A DNA stretch of 13,964 nt from UBA7359 sp047618295. GTDB lineage: Bacteria > Pseudomonadota > Gammaproteobacteria > Eutrophobiales > Eutrophobiaceae. Shown here in pieces: positions 1-8,280 of this stretch. A program made the translations under genes and the position numbers. The stretch lies in assembly GCA_047618295.1 (NCBI GenBank), contig JBLHKL010000057.1, positions 1-13,964 of the forward strand. The letters run 5' to 3'. The number at the start of each line of letters is the position of its first letter. Position 1 is the stretch's first letter. The notes under the pieces were generated by a model. The model saw only the letters and a list, made by a program, of their open reading frames with translations. It did no database searches and was not told the DNA's origin.

Positions 1-147
1 AATTATTGTGTTTGTTATAACGACTATTATGCCGCTGATAATTTTTCTGTGGATAATAATTATGTTTATAGTGGTTATAGCCAGGCACGCCCAGAATTAT
101 TTTTATCTCTGCCTGAGAACTCAGTGGCAGCAATAATAGAATTGTAG
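1..147 (+). CDS. C-terminal fragment of an unidentified protein (truncated by window edge)
   Basis: Frame 1 is open from the first base to a TAG at 145-147, giving 48 residues of a protein whose start lies outside the window. The first half is very rich in Tyr, Asn and Asp; the end reads roughly ARPELFLSLPENSVAAIIEL. Codon third positions are dominated by T and many codons fit an RNY pattern, which favours this frame. The competing frame starting at base 2 is also open, to a TAA at 134-136, and would encode a hydrophobic, membrane-like tail, so the frame choice is not certain. I do not recognise the family. No clear terminator hairpin follows it. Confidence 0.4.
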   Translation, partial: NYCVCYNDYYAADNFSVDNNYVYSGYSQARPELFLSLPENSVAAIIEL

Positions 148-228
148 AATAAAATATTGTTCGATAATGTGATGACATCTCGTCCTCCAACAACTGGTAT
201 TTAAACGATTAGAGGGGCTTAAATAGAA

Positions 229-516
229 ATGGTTGCAAAAATAAACTCTCCCAGAGTAGAAATTCACTATTGCACGCAATGTCGCTTTATTCTCAGAGCA
301 AATTGGATCGCACAGGAGCTGTTAATGACATTTGGAGAGAAGCTAGGTGAGCTTGCACTAGTGCCTTCAACGGGTGGTGTTTTTACTGTTTTATTAGATG
401 GGGATGAAATATTCTCTAGAAAAAAGGAAGCAAGGTTTCCTGAATCTAAAGAGCTAAAACAATTGATTCGCGACAGGGTTGAGCCTGATATGCCGCTTGG
501 GCATAGCGACAATTAA
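229..516 (+). CDS. SelT/SelW/SelH (Rdx) family protein, cysteine form
   Basis: This 95-residue thioredoxin-fold protein belongs to the Rdx family. Residues 10-18 give the typical first strand and turn with the redox motif C15-T-Q-C18, where animal SelW has CxxU; here the second position is an ordinary cysteine codon, so no selenocysteine is needed. Downstream are the family features LGELALVPSTGGVF (residues about 40-53), a DGxxIFSRK segment, FPESKELKQ and a C-terminal LGHSD. Length matches bacterial members. The family is thought to act in thiol redox reactions, but bacterial substrates are largely unknown. The ATG at 229 is preceded by an AGAGGGG tract at 211-217, slightly far (about 11-13 nt) for a Shine-Dalgarno site. 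A GATAAT -10-like hexamer lies at 163-168 with only a poor -35. The gene converges on the phosphatase-FGE gene, whose stop is 26 bp away, so the two are separate transcription units. Confidence 0.9.
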   Translation: MVAKINSPRVEIHYCTQCRFILRANWIAQELLMTFGEKLGELALVPSTGGVFTVLLDGDEIFSRKKEARFPESKELKQLIRDRVEPDMPLGHSDN

Positions 517-542
517 CGCAATAAAATCAGCATCAACGAGAA

Positions 543-2480
543 TTAAGGTACTTCTCTGACAACACGTAGACCTATATGGTCATAGGCTTTATCAGACTTG
601 AATTTATCTCGTTTCGCATTACGTATCGATTGTGGTGGTGTGCTGTATGCACCGCCTCTAACAACACGATATGAACAATCTCCGCCTTCCCATACGTCAG
701 CATATTCCGGGGCGCCATTATAATTGTCATGCGAGCAGTCATGAACCCATTCGGCTACATTTCCGGATGTGTCATAAAGCCCAAATGCATTGGCCTCGAA
801 GCTGCCAATTTTTGTTGGTTTTCGTGGGTCGAGGTTGGTGCCGCAACCGAAGCAATGAGCGCGATTTGGTTCTTCGTCATAGCCCCACCAAAATGTGGTT
901 TTTTTACCTGTTGAAGCCATGTATTCCCATTCTGCTTCACTTGCTAATCGATACTTGTGGCCAGTTTCTTCTGAGAGCCATTTTGTATAGTAGTAGGCAT
1001 CATCCCAAGAGATAAAAATGACAGGGTGTGTTTCTCTGTCTAAATAGAGAGAATCGGGCATCTTTTTGCCTTTAGCCTTGGCAAACAGATCATATTGCGT
1101 AAATGTAATCTCATATTGACTGGCAGCGAATTGTTCCACAGAGACATCATGCCGCGGCCGTTCATCTGAATTTCTGGAACTAGTACTACCCATGGCGAAC
1201 TTACCCGCGGGGATGACGACCATCAACGGACCTTTGCCACCTGATTTCAAGCTATCTTGAATCGTTTTGCTGACAGCAGCAGCGACCTTTTCTGGCGCCG
1301 ATTCGGCAACTGGCGCAGCGGGTTCTTCAGTGACAGTCTCTTGCTCAGAGGCGACAACAGAGTCTTTATCAACTACGGGTTCATCAATGACTTGCTCATT
1401 TTCGGCTTCGAATTCAGCTTCTATTTCTAGCTCTGAGACAATTGGTTCTGATGTTTGAGCTGGGTTTTTGCCCATCATAGAGAAGGCAACACCACCAATA
1501 ACCAAAATAACTGCGGCTGCAATACCAATCATCAAGCCTGTTTTACTTTTTGGTTTCTCATCAAAGGTATCAACTTCTGGCTCAGCAAACGCAGGTTGAC
1601 CTACTTGTGACTCTGGTTCTGGCTCAACTTCTTCTGTTGATACGTCGGCAACAGACATTTCCGCTGTTGATTCGCCTACATCTTCAGTTACTGCTTCTGA
1701 TACTGCTGGCGCTGCTTCCGCAGTGTCTTTTACGTTTACAACAACGGCAGTGGTATTGTCTTGACGCGGCATATTAGCTTCTTCAACTGCCGTCATTAAT
1801 GCATCGGCGCATTCCTTGGTGGCTTCAGACCATTCAGAATATTGAATGATCTTACCGGCGCTTAGGGTATCAAGCCCGTCACTGCATAAAATAATTCGAT
1901 CACCAGTTTGAAGTTCGAAAGGGTTGGCAGGGACATCTATTTCATTGATGTCTTCGCCGGTGATGGCACTCATCAACATATTACGAGATAGACCTGGTTC
2001 TGGTTCTACCGGCGTACCATCGGCTTCCATTCTGTCCAGGAAGCCTCCATAGCTGTGGTCAGCATTCTTTTTTGTTAATTTTCTGTCTCGTACCAAATAA
2101 CAATGGCTGTCGCCAACGCTGGCCCACCACATTTTTCCGTCTTGAAGAATGGCAGCCACCATGGTGCAGCCCATGCCCGATAATGCCGGGGTTTCTGCTA
2201 CGGTTTCCTTGATTGAAAAGTTGGCCTTGTTTACGGCTTGTTCGAGAATTTCAGAAGGGTTTTCAGCTGGATAGTTTGCAGAAACATGTTTGTTAAAGGC
2301 TTGTACCGCCATATTACTGGCAACGTTGCCTGCTGCATGACCACCCATGCCATCGGCAATAACAACGAGTGCACTGGGCTTGCCATTTGCATCGATTAAG
2401 TGGGTGATAAGGAATGCATCTTCTTGATAGTCTCTTGCGCCATCAATTTGTGAACCGGCTAATTCAAATTCAAGTGCCAT
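543..2480 (-). CDS. PP2C-type Ser/Thr phosphatase fused through a membrane segment to an FGE-sulfatase-like domain
   Basis: This is a 645-residue two-domain membrane protein. Residues 1-250 are a PP2C phosphatase: an RDYQED acidic motif (16-21), DGMGGH (43-48), SVGDSH (121-126), CSDGLD (199-204) and DNTT (241-244). The metal-binding aspartates are all present, so activity on phosphoserine/threonine is expected. Next come an acidic Glu/Val-rich linker (about 251-308), one hydrophobic membrane segment (about 315-335), a second acidic linker (338-400), and an FGE-sulfatase/SUMF1 domain (about 415-645) starting VVIPAGKFAMGS and containing RLASEAEWEY, GLYDTSGNVAEW and RVVRGGAY. PP2C has no signal peptide, so the inferred topology is phosphatase in the cytoplasm and FGE domain outside. 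The oxidase cysteine pair that true formylglycine-generating enzymes carry after RGGSY is absent (sequence there is RNAKRDKF), so this domain is probably a binding or sensing module. Cysteines 543, 546, 582 and 602 could form disulfides. The next Met lies inside the DGMGGH motif, which fixes the start at 2480; its Shine-Dalgarno is weak (GGGG about 12 nt upstream). Confidence 0.92.
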   Translation of the reverse strand: MALEFELAGSQIDGARDYQEDAFLITHLIDANGKPSALVVIADGMGGHAAGNVASNMAVQAFNKHVSANYPAENPSEILEQAVNKANFSIKETVAETPALSGMGCTMVAAILQDGKMWWASVGDSHCYLVRDRKLTKKNADHSYGGFLDRMEADGTPVEPEPGLSRNMLMSAITGEDINEIDVPANPFELQTGDRIILCSDGLDTLSAGKIIQYSEWSEATKECADALMTAVEEANMPRQDNTTAVVVNVKDTAEAAPAVSEAVTEDVGESTAEMSVADVSTEEVEPEPESQVGQPAFAEPEVDTFDEKPKSKTGLMIGIAAAVILVIGGVAFSMMGKNPAQTSEPIVSELEIEAEFEAENEQVIDEPVVDKDSVVASEQETVTEEPAAPVAESAPEKVAAAVSKTIQDSLKSGGKGPLMVVIPAGKFAMGSTSSRNSDERPRHDVSVEQFAASQYEITFTQYDLFAKAKGKKMPDSLYLDRETHPVIFISWDDAYYYTKWLSEETGHKYRLASEAEWEYMASTGKKTTFWWGYDEEPNRAHCFGCGTNLDPRKPTKIGSFEANAFGLYDTSGNVAEWVHDCSHDNYNGAPEYADVWEGGDCSYRVVRGGAYSTPPQSIRNAKRDKFKSDKAYDHIGLRVVREVP

Positions 2481-2615
2481 ACGCTAAGAAAACCCCATTC
2501 GTGAAAAGTAATATAATCAATTTTATTGTTTATTATGTGTAGTACTTAACGCAGAAAATACTGTCTGGATTAGTTTAATATTTTATGTTTGATTATCCTA
2601 CCAGTCCATCAATAA

Positions 2616-2644
2616 ATTACAAATAAATACTTGATTCGAGTCAA
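2616..2644 (-). promoter_or_regulatory. Predicted sigma70-like promoter for the phosphatase-FGE gene
   Basis: Read on the minus strand, TTGACT (2644-2639, 5 of 6 to TTGACA) is followed after exactly 17 bp by TGTAAT (2621-2616, 5 of 6 to TATAAT). A transcript would start near 2609 and leave a leader of about 128 nt before the ATG at 2480. This is the best promoter match I found in the window; it was found by eye and is not experimentally supported. Confidence 0.5.
2631..2644. promoter_or_regulatory. Near-perfect 14-bp palindrome, possible operator
   Basis: The sequence TTGATTCGAGTCAA is a palindrome with one mismatched pair (T2635/G2640). It covers the -35 hexamer of the predicted minus-strand promoter and lies just upstream of the candidate plus-strand promoter, so a dimeric regulator bound here could affect both divergent genes. 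No regulator gene is in the window and I cannot assign the site to a known family. Confidence 0.35.
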
Positions 2645-2648
2645 TAAA

Positions 2649-2677
2649 TTGGGATTAGCGCGATATTAATGCATAGT
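2649..2677 (+). promoter_or_regulatory. Candidate weak promoter for the hrpA operon
   Basis: TTGGGA (2649-2654) and CATAGT (2672-2677) are separated by 17 bp and each match 4 of 6 sigma70 consensus bases. The start would be near 2684, about 32 nt before the hrpA ATG. TTAATGC is repeated at 2666-2672 and 2679-2685 around the -10. The match is weak and other starts in this AT-rich stretch are possible. Confidence 0.25.
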
Positions 2678-2715
2678 CTTAATGCTGCTCTAAAAAGACA
2701 AGATATAGGAAAGGC

Positions 2716-5700
2716 ATGACATCTTTGGAATTAAAAAATATCTATGACCGTTTAGCAGAAACGCGCTCATCAGAATGGTTTCGTTTAAAACGTGACTTTG
2801 ATCGTTTAAAAAAACGTAATCTTGAGAAGAATCCTGAATGGGATGCTCTTATGCGTGATATAGAATTATCGGTTCAGAATAAATCTGATAGAGAAAGTCG
2901 TCTTCCAAAATGTTATTTCGATGATAAGTTACCGATAAATCAACATCTTGATGAAATATCCGCAGCCATAAAAAATAATCCAATTACAATTATTTGTGGT
3001 GAAACGGGTTCAGGCAAAACAACCCAGCTACCAAAACTCTGTCTTACATTAGGGCGTGGGATAGAGGGCGTTATAGGGCATACGCAACCAAGGCGACTCG
3101 CTGCCAGAACCGTCGCAAAACGAATTGCCGAAGAATTGGATAGCGATTTAGGCAGCCATGTTGGTTTCAAGATTAGACATCAGGATGTGACTAGCAAGCA
3201 TTCTTATATCAAGTTGATGACTGATGGCATCTTGCTTGCCGAATTACAACAGGATCGCTATTTAAATCAATATGATACCTTGATCATCGATGAGGCGCAC
3301 GAACGTAGTTTGAATATCGATTTTATTCTAGGTTATATAAAGCTACTCATACCAAAAAGACCTGATCTGAAGGTAATCATTACTTCTGCCACGATAGACG
3401 TCACACGCTTTTCAGAACATTTTGATAATGCGCCCATTATTGAAGTCTCTGGTCGAACCTGGCCTGTTGATGTTTTGTATCGCCCGTTTGAAGAAGTTGA
3501 TGAAGATGAAGATCCTGTCAGTCGAGAGGTGGTTATATTACAAGCAATTCGTGAACTCACCTCATATGACATGGGCGATATCCTGATATTTATGGAAGGG
3601 GAAGGAGAAATCCATGAAACCGATAAATTTCTCCGTAAACAAAACCTACGAGATACGGATATTTTACCGCTTTACGCACGTTTAAGTTCTTCGAGACAAA
3701 ATAAGATCTTTGCTCCTCATAATCGTCGTCATATTGTGTTGGCGACAAATATTGCAGAAACATCGCTGACCATTCCGGGAATTCGATATGTAATCGATAC
3801 CGGTATGGCACGCATGAGCCGGTATAGTTATCGCAGCAAGGTCCAGCGACTGCCAATAGAAAGGGTCTCTATGGCGGCAGCTAATCAACGTAAAGGGCGC
3901 TGTGGCAGGACTAGCGAAGGAATATGTATTCGTTTGTATAGTGAAGAGGACTTTTCTTCACGCGCAGAATACACCGAGCCGGAGATCTTGCGTACTAATC
4001 TGGCATCAGTGATCTTAAAGATGAAGGCATTGAAGATTGGTGATATTGAACAGTATCCTTTTATCAATCCCCCCGACAAGAAATTCATCAATGATGGGAT
4101 GCGCTTGTTGCGCGAGATCAATGCGCTGGATAAAGAAGAAAAATTAACACCGATTGGCAGAAAACTGGTGAGGTTTCCGCTAGACCCTCGCCATGCAAGG
4201 ATATTATTGGCAGCGCATGATTTTAATTGCTTGCATGAGATATTAATTATTGTCAGTGCATTAAGCATTCAAGATCCCAGAGAACGACCGATTGATAAAC
4301 AACAAAAGGCGGATGAATCACATAAGCAATTTAGCGATGATGATTCAGACTTTTTATGGTTCCTAAATCTTTGGAACTTTTACCAAAAGCAAATCAAACA
4401 ACTATCACAAAATAAACTTAGAAAACTTTGCCAAACGAACTTCTTATCTTATATGAAGATGCGAGAATGGATTGATATACATAGACAGTTGCGTCACGTC
4501 TGTACTGAGATGGGTTTATTGTTGAATACGGAACCTGCCAGCTATCAAAATATACATTGTGCAATATTGAGTGGTATGTCGAGTCACGTTGCTTTCTTAT
4601 CTGACAAACACGAATATACTGGTGCTCGTGATATAAAATTAAATCTGTTTCCAGCATCAGGCCAGTTTCATAAAAAACCAAAATGGGTTGTTGCGGCTGA
4701 CTTGGTTGAGACATCGCGCTTATTCGCGCGGAACGTTGCGCGGATCGATTCCGCATGGTTGATTAATGTCGCAAAGCATCTATTGAAACACGCCTATTCG
4801 GATGCGCATTGGGATAGCAAGAGCTCACGTGTCGTTGCTTTAGAGAAGATAAGTTTATATGGCATGACCTTGATCGCGGGCAAAAGAATTAATTATGGTG
4901 CTATTAATCCTGTTGAGTCTAAAGCCTTGTTTATCCGGAATGCATTGATAGAAGGTGATTTGGAATCAAGCGCAAGTTTCTTCAAACAAAATAATAAAAC
5001 AATAGAGGAAGTCAGGCATCTGGAAGTAAAGTCGCGTCGCCCAGATATTCTGAATGAAGAAGCCATCTATGAATTTTATAATAAGTCATTACCAGCACAT
5101 GTATATGATGGGCAATCATTTGCGGTCTGGTCGAAAAAACTAAATAACGAACAAAAGCAAAGACTGTGTCTGACTAAAGAGTTAATAGTAAATCGCGAGA
5201 CAGATGATATTACTGAATTCACTTATCCGGATAATATTGAATTCAACGGCATGCAGTTGCCACTGGAATATAAGTTTCTTCCAGGCGCTAAAGAAGATGG
5301 GCTTAGTGTTGATATCCCGCTAGAAGTATTAAATCAATTCGATCAAAACCAGATGGATTATTTAGTGCCGGGATTGATAGAAGAAAAAATAACCTTGTTA
5401 CTAAAGTCTTTACCTAAACCTATTCGCAAAAGATTAGTGCCAATCCCGGAAACTGTTGCAGAATGTGTAAGCAATATTAAAAACCAATCAAACTCATTAA
5501 AACAAAATCTGATTTCATGTTTATTCAAGACGCGAGCAGTTGATATCGCAATCGATGATTTTACAGAGGCCGTTCTGCCCGAACATCTTAGAACAAATTA
5601 CCGAATTGTGGATGCTAAAAATGAATTGATAGCTGAAGGTGATGATATTGTCGAACTGAAAAACAAGCTGGCGACACAAATAGAGCATGCGTTTACTAAT

Positions 5701-6591
5701 TTATATCAGGATGCCTTTGGTGAAGAAGAGGTCACCTCATGGGATTTTGGGGATCTGCCAGTAGAACAAAAAGTAACATCTAAAGAAAATACAATAACAA
5801 GTTACCCATCACTATTAGAAGAAGATGGCAAAGTCTATCGCTATGCATTCGATAATTTGCGTGCAGCTGAATACTACTTAAGGTTTGGGTTAAGAGGTTT
5901 ATTAAAAAATGCGTTAGCAAAAGAGATTAAGTATCTGCGTAAAAATTTGAGAGGCATTGAAAAATTAGCACTGCTATATACGCGATTTGGCAATAAAGAC
6001 GAGTTAGTTGAATCAATTATTAATCTTGTGTTGGATGAAACGTTTTTATATGAAAAAAAAATGATTCGTAAACAAGAACAATTTTTAGCAGCCTTGGAAC
6101 AAGGCCGGGCAGAATTGATAGGGAATGCAGACAGGATTTGTGTGGTATTACAAAAAATACTGGAAATGAATTTGCAAGTTCAAACATTGCTTTCCGATGC
6201 AGGCATGTTGAAATATAGTCATGCAGTCAAAGATATTGAAGAACAGCTGGAATATATGATGTTTCACGGTTTTATAGAAGATATTGAAACGGAATATTTA
6301 AAACAGTATCCGCGTTACTTAGAAGCCATAATTAAACGCATGGAAAAATTTGAGCATGGCGTTGATAAAGATCGTCAATCTACTAAGCAAATTAAGCCAC
6401 ATTGGGACAGAATAAAGAAACTGGTAGATCATGCGTATGAAACAGACGGGAATACAACTTCATTTGACGCATATCGTTGGATGTGTGAAGAATTACGCAT
6501 ATCGTTATTTGCGCAAGGACTAAAAACCAGAATGCCAGTATCATTGAAGCGCATAGACAAGGCCTGGGAAAGATGTCAGAAAGAAAATTAA
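2716..6591 (+). CDS. hrpA: ATP-dependent RNA helicase HrpA (DEAH box)
   Basis: This 1291-residue protein is a bacterial DEAH/RHA helicase, close in length to E. coli HrpA (about 1300). It has an N-terminal helical region, then motif I GETGSGKTT (95-103), motif II DEAH (192-195), motif III SAT (224-226), and motif VI QRKGRCGR (391-398) in the second RecA domain. The helicase-associated HA2 and OB-fold regions follow to roughly residue 690. The remaining ~600 residues correspond to the HrpA-specific C-terminal DUF3418 region, including LFARNVARIDSAWL, the CLTKELI segment and a final DRIKKLVDHAY stretch. HrpA is a cytosolic 3'-5' RNA helicase; E. coli work links it to processing of fimbrial mRNA and to resolving stalled or collided ribosomes. 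The ATG at 2716 has a good AGGA Shine-Dalgarno at 2707-2710 with 5-nt spacing. It is the first gene of a tight + strand operon; the antiporter starts 17 nt after its stop. Confidence 0.97.
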   Translation: MTSLELKNIYDRLAETRSSEWFRLKRDFDRLKKRNLEKNPEWDALMRDIELSVQNKSDRESRLPKCYFDDKLPINQHLDEISAAIKNNPITIICGETGSGKTTQLPKLCLTLGRGIEGVIGHTQPRRLAARTVAKRIAEELDSDLGSHVGFKIRHQDVTSKHSYIKLMTDGILLAELQQDRYLNQYDTLIIDEAHERSLNIDFILGYIKLLIPKRPDLKVIITSATIDVTRFSEHFDNAPIIEVSGRTWPVDVLYRPFEEVDEDEDPVSREVVILQAIRELTSYDMGDILIFMEGEGEIHETDKFLRKQNLRDTDILPLYARLSSSRQNKIFAPHNRRHIVLATNIAETSLTIPGIRYVIDTGMARMSRYSYRSKVQRLPIERVSMAAANQRKGRCGRTSEGICIRLYSEEDFSSRAEYTEPEILRTNLASVILKMKALKIGDIEQYPFINPPDKKFINDGMRLLREINALDKEEKLTPIGRKLVRFPLDPRHARILLAAHDFNCLHEILIIVSALSIQDPRERPIDKQQKADESHKQFSDDDSDFLWFLNLWNFYQKQIKQLSQNKLRKLCQTNFLSYMKMREWIDIHRQLRHVCTEMGLLLNTEPASYQNIHCAILSGMSSHVAFLSDKHEYTGARDIKLNLFPASGQFHKKPKWVVAADLVETSRLFARNVARIDSAWLINVAKHLLKHAYSDAHWDSKSSRVVALEKISLYGMTLIAGKRINYGAINPVESKALFIRNALIEGDLESSASFFKQNNKTIEEVRHLEVKSRRPDILNEEAIYEFYNKSLPAHVYDGQSFAVWSKKLNNEQKQRLCLTKELIVNRETDDITEFTYPDNIEFNGMQLPLEYKFLPGAKEDGLSVDIPLEVLNQFDQNQMDYLVPGLIEEKITLLLKSLPKPIRKRLVPIPETVAECVSNIKNQSNSLKQNLISCLFKTRAVDIAIDDFTEAVLPEHLRTNYRIVDAKNELIAEGDDIVELKNKLATQIEHAFTNLYQDAFGEEEVTSWDFGDLPVEQKVTSKENTITSYPSLLEEDGKVYRYAFDNLRAAEYYLRFGLRGLLKNALAKEIKYLRKNLRGIEKLALLYTRFGNKDELVESIINLVLDETFLYEKKMIRKQEQFLAALEQGRAELIGNADRICVVLQKILEMNLQVQTLLSDAGMLKYSHAVKDIEEQLEYMMFHGFIEDIETEYLKQYPRYLEAIIKRMEKFEHGVDKDRQSTKQIKPHWDRIKKLVDHAYETDGNTTSFDAYRWMCEELRISLFAQGLKTRMPVSLKRIDKAWERCQKEN

Positions 6592-6608
6592 ATAATGGAC
6601 CACAATAA

Positions 6609-7778
6609 ATGACTGAACAATCAGTTCAATTCTCAATATTTTTGATCTTCACCGGCGCTGCAATCTTTGCAACGTTTGCCTTATATGCAAGGCAAGCTAT
6701 GATCGTTGCTTATATCGCAATTGGCTTAATTCTGGGGCCTTCCGGGATGGGATTCATTAATGATGCAGAATTAATTAGCGATATCTCAAATATCGGCATT
6801 ATCTTCCTCTTGTATTTATTAGGCCTAGATTTATTGCCACAACAATTATGGCAAATGTTGCGTGAAGCCACAGTAGTGACATTGCTTAGTTCAGCAGCGT
6901 TTTGCCTAATTGGCTTTTCGATTGGTTTTATCTTTGGCTACGAATTACTACAAGCGATGTTGATTGGTGCCGTCATGATGTTTTCCAGCACGATCATTGG
7001 TTTAAAATTATTGCCAACAACAACACTGCACCATAAACATACTGGACAGATCATTATCAGTATTTTATTAATTCAGGATTTGATCGCCATTGTGATCTTA
7101 TTATTGCTCCAAGGGTATGGCAAAGGTGGAAACCTGATGGTTGATATCGCTCTGCAATTAATTTATTTACCTGCTCTGGTGGGCGTTGTTTATCTTATAG
7201 AGAGGTTTGTACTTATAAAACTGATTCAGCGTTTTGATGAAATACATGAATATATATTTTTATTAGCGATTGCCTGGTGCCTCGGTATTGCAGAGTTAGC
7301 CCATTTTGTTGGCTTGTCGCATGAAATTGGTGCGTTTGTCGCAGGTGTGACATTGGCCTCTAGTCCAATTGCTTTGTTTATTACGGAACGCTTAAAACCG
7401 CTGCGTGATTTCTTTCTTATAATATTTTTCTTTTCCTTAGGAGCGGGTTTTAATTTATCCGTGATCAATGAAATATTTATTCCAGGTACAATCCTCGCTA
7501 TTCTTGTGCTTGTATGTAAGCCACTAGTCTTTGCTTGGTTGTTACGCCGGGAAGGTGAAAAGAAGTATGTCTCATATGAAACCGGTTTTAGGTTAGGGCA
7601 GATCAGTGAATTCTCATTATTAATCGCAGTACTGGCAGTCAACTCGGGTTTTATTGATGAGAAGACATCCTATTTGATCCAGTTTGCTACATTGCTAACG
7701 TTTATTGTATCGTCGTATATCATTGTGATGAGATACCCAACACCAATATCTGTAAGAGATCGTTTACGACGAGATTAA
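6609..7778 (+). CDS. CPA2-family (Kef-like) monovalent cation/proton antiporter, membrane domain only
   Basis: This 389-residue, highly hydrophobic protein has about 11-12 membrane segments of the Na+/H+ exchanger fold. Kef-type signatures are visible: LGPSGMG (42-48), LLYLLGLDL (67-75), the FSSTIIGLKLL helix start (125-135), the Q156-D157 pair in the ion-binding helix, and HEIGAFVAGV (238-247). Inner-membrane K+(Na+)/H+ exchange is the expected activity. It ends at residue 389, shortly after the last membrane helix, so the cytosolic KTN/RCK (TrkA-N) domain that gates E. coli KefB and KefC (about 600-620 residues) is absent. The following gene is not an RCK protein either. The ATG at 6609 lies 17 nt after hrpA, with only a weak GGA upstream; co-transcription with hrpA is likely. 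Exact ion and direction of transport cannot be read from sequence. Confidence 0.88.
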   Translation: MTEQSVQFSIFLIFTGAAIFATFALYARQAMIVAYIAIGLILGPSGMGFINDAELISDISNIGIIFLLYLLGLDLLPQQLWQMLREATVVTLLSSAAFCLIGFSIGFIFGYELLQAMLIGAVMMFSSTIIGLKLLPTTTLHHKHTGQIIISILLIQDLIAIVILLLLQGYGKGGNLMVDIALQLIYLPALVGVVYLIERFVLIKLIQRFDEIHEYIFLLAIAWCLGIAELAHFVGLSHEIGAFVAGVTLASSPIALFITERLKPLRDFFLIIFFFSLGAGFNLSVINEIFIPGTILAILVLVCKPLVFAWLLRREGEKKYVSYETGFRLGQISEFSLLIAVLAVNSGFIDEKTSYLIQFATLLTFIVSSYIIVMRYPTPISVRDRLRRD

Positions 7779-7791
7779 ACAAGGCAATCTA

Positions 7792-8280
7792 GTGGATAAA
7801 AAAAAGATAAAAATATTTGCAACGATTATTGTTTCTGTCCTGATCATAGCGGGTGCATTTGTAACGGCAGATCACTTTGAATTGTTTGGATCAAAAATAG
7901 AGAAAAGACTCGATTTTGCTGAAATTCGATTTCGTACTTTAGACAAAGATACCGGCGCTATAGTGGCGGATGTTGGTGTGCGTTGTTTCCAAAAACAGAA
8001 TATGAACGCCTGTACCAGAAAAGATAGCCATCAGCTTGGTGTCGTGTCAGTAAACATACCGGTACAACGTGCAGTTAAAAAAACGTTGTTATTTAAAAAA
8101 GCAGAAGATGTGTATAGGTCGATTGACCCAAAAATGAATATTATGTTACTGCATCAGAATTATCATAACCCAACAGTAACGATAATAATGGAAGATGTGT
8201 ATGCAAATAAGTTAGATGAACAGACGGTAGAAATGCCACCCAGAGAATGGAAAGAACCAGCGGAAGATAGAGACAGATGA
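7792..8280 (+). CDS. Membrane-anchored protein of unknown function
   Basis: This 162-residue protein starts at a GTG (7792), 13 nt after the antiporter stop, with AAGG at 7781-7784 as a plausible Shine-Dalgarno. A positively charged start (DKKKIK) and one hydrophobic segment (about 8-26) form an uncleaved anchor or signal; no lipobox cysteine is seen. The rest (about 38-150) is probably extracytoplasmic and looks beta-rich: EIRFRTLDKDTGAIVADVGVRCF resembles the first strands of transthyretin- or carboxypeptidase-regulatory-like sandwiches, but that is only an impression. Two cysteines (65 and 74) could form a disulfide. The tail is charged and proline-containing. Its stop overlaps the next start as ATGA (8277-8280), suggesting translational coupling to the Rieske protein. 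I do not recognise a named family. Confidence 0.8.
   Translation: MDKKKIKIFATIIVSVLIIAGAFVTADHFELFGSKIEKRLDFAEIRFRTLDKDTGAIVADVGVRCFQKQNMNACTRKDSHQLGVVSVNIPVQRAVKKTLLFKKAEDVYRSIDPKMNIMLLHQNYHNPTVTIIMEDVYANKLDEQTVEMPPREWKEPAEDRDR

Larger units (their letters stand above)
2609..2650. repeat. Pair of 10-bp direct repeats, TCAATAAATT
   Basis: TCAATAAATT occurs at 2609-2618 and again at 2641-2650, 32 bp apart start to start, close to three helical turns. One copy overlaps the predicted minus-strand -10 and start site; the other overlaps the palindrome and the candidate plus-strand -35. Such spacing would suit cooperative protein binding, but in AT-rich DNA a chance repeat is possible. Confidence 0.35.

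Noticed and set aside
229..516. Possible selenoprotein (in-frame UGA) in the SelW-like gene
   Set aside because: The redox motif is CTQC with two normal cysteine codons and there is no in-frame TGA or SECIS-like need.
671..1015. Plus-strand open frame of 114 codons inside the phosphatase-FGE gene
   Set aside because: It lies antisense to a strongly conserved FGE-sulfatase domain, its translation is rich in Arg/His/Cys with no recognisable motif, and it has no ribosome-binding site.
1267..1777. Plus-strand Ser/Ala- and Leu-rich open frames over the phosphatase linker
   Set aside because: They are low-complexity reverse readings of the Glu/Val/Ala-rich linker codons, not genes.
543..2480. Active formylglycine-generating enzyme or sulfatase-maturation role
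   Set aside because: The two catalytic cysteines expected after the RGG motif are missing and no sulfatase gene is present in the window.
2481..2715. Small RNA or riboswitch in the divergent intergenic region
   Set aside because: The region is AT-rich, with no convincing stable hairpin, terminator or known riboswitch core; promoter-type elements explain it better.
3885..4756. Minus-strand open frames of 112-127 codons inside hrpA
   Set aside because: hrpA is intact across the whole region with all helicase motifs; the antisense translations show no family features.
7226..7642. Minus-strand 138-codon open frame inside the antiporter gene
   Set aside because: Antisense to conserved membrane helices, basic and Asn/Ser-rich, without start signals or a recognisable domain.
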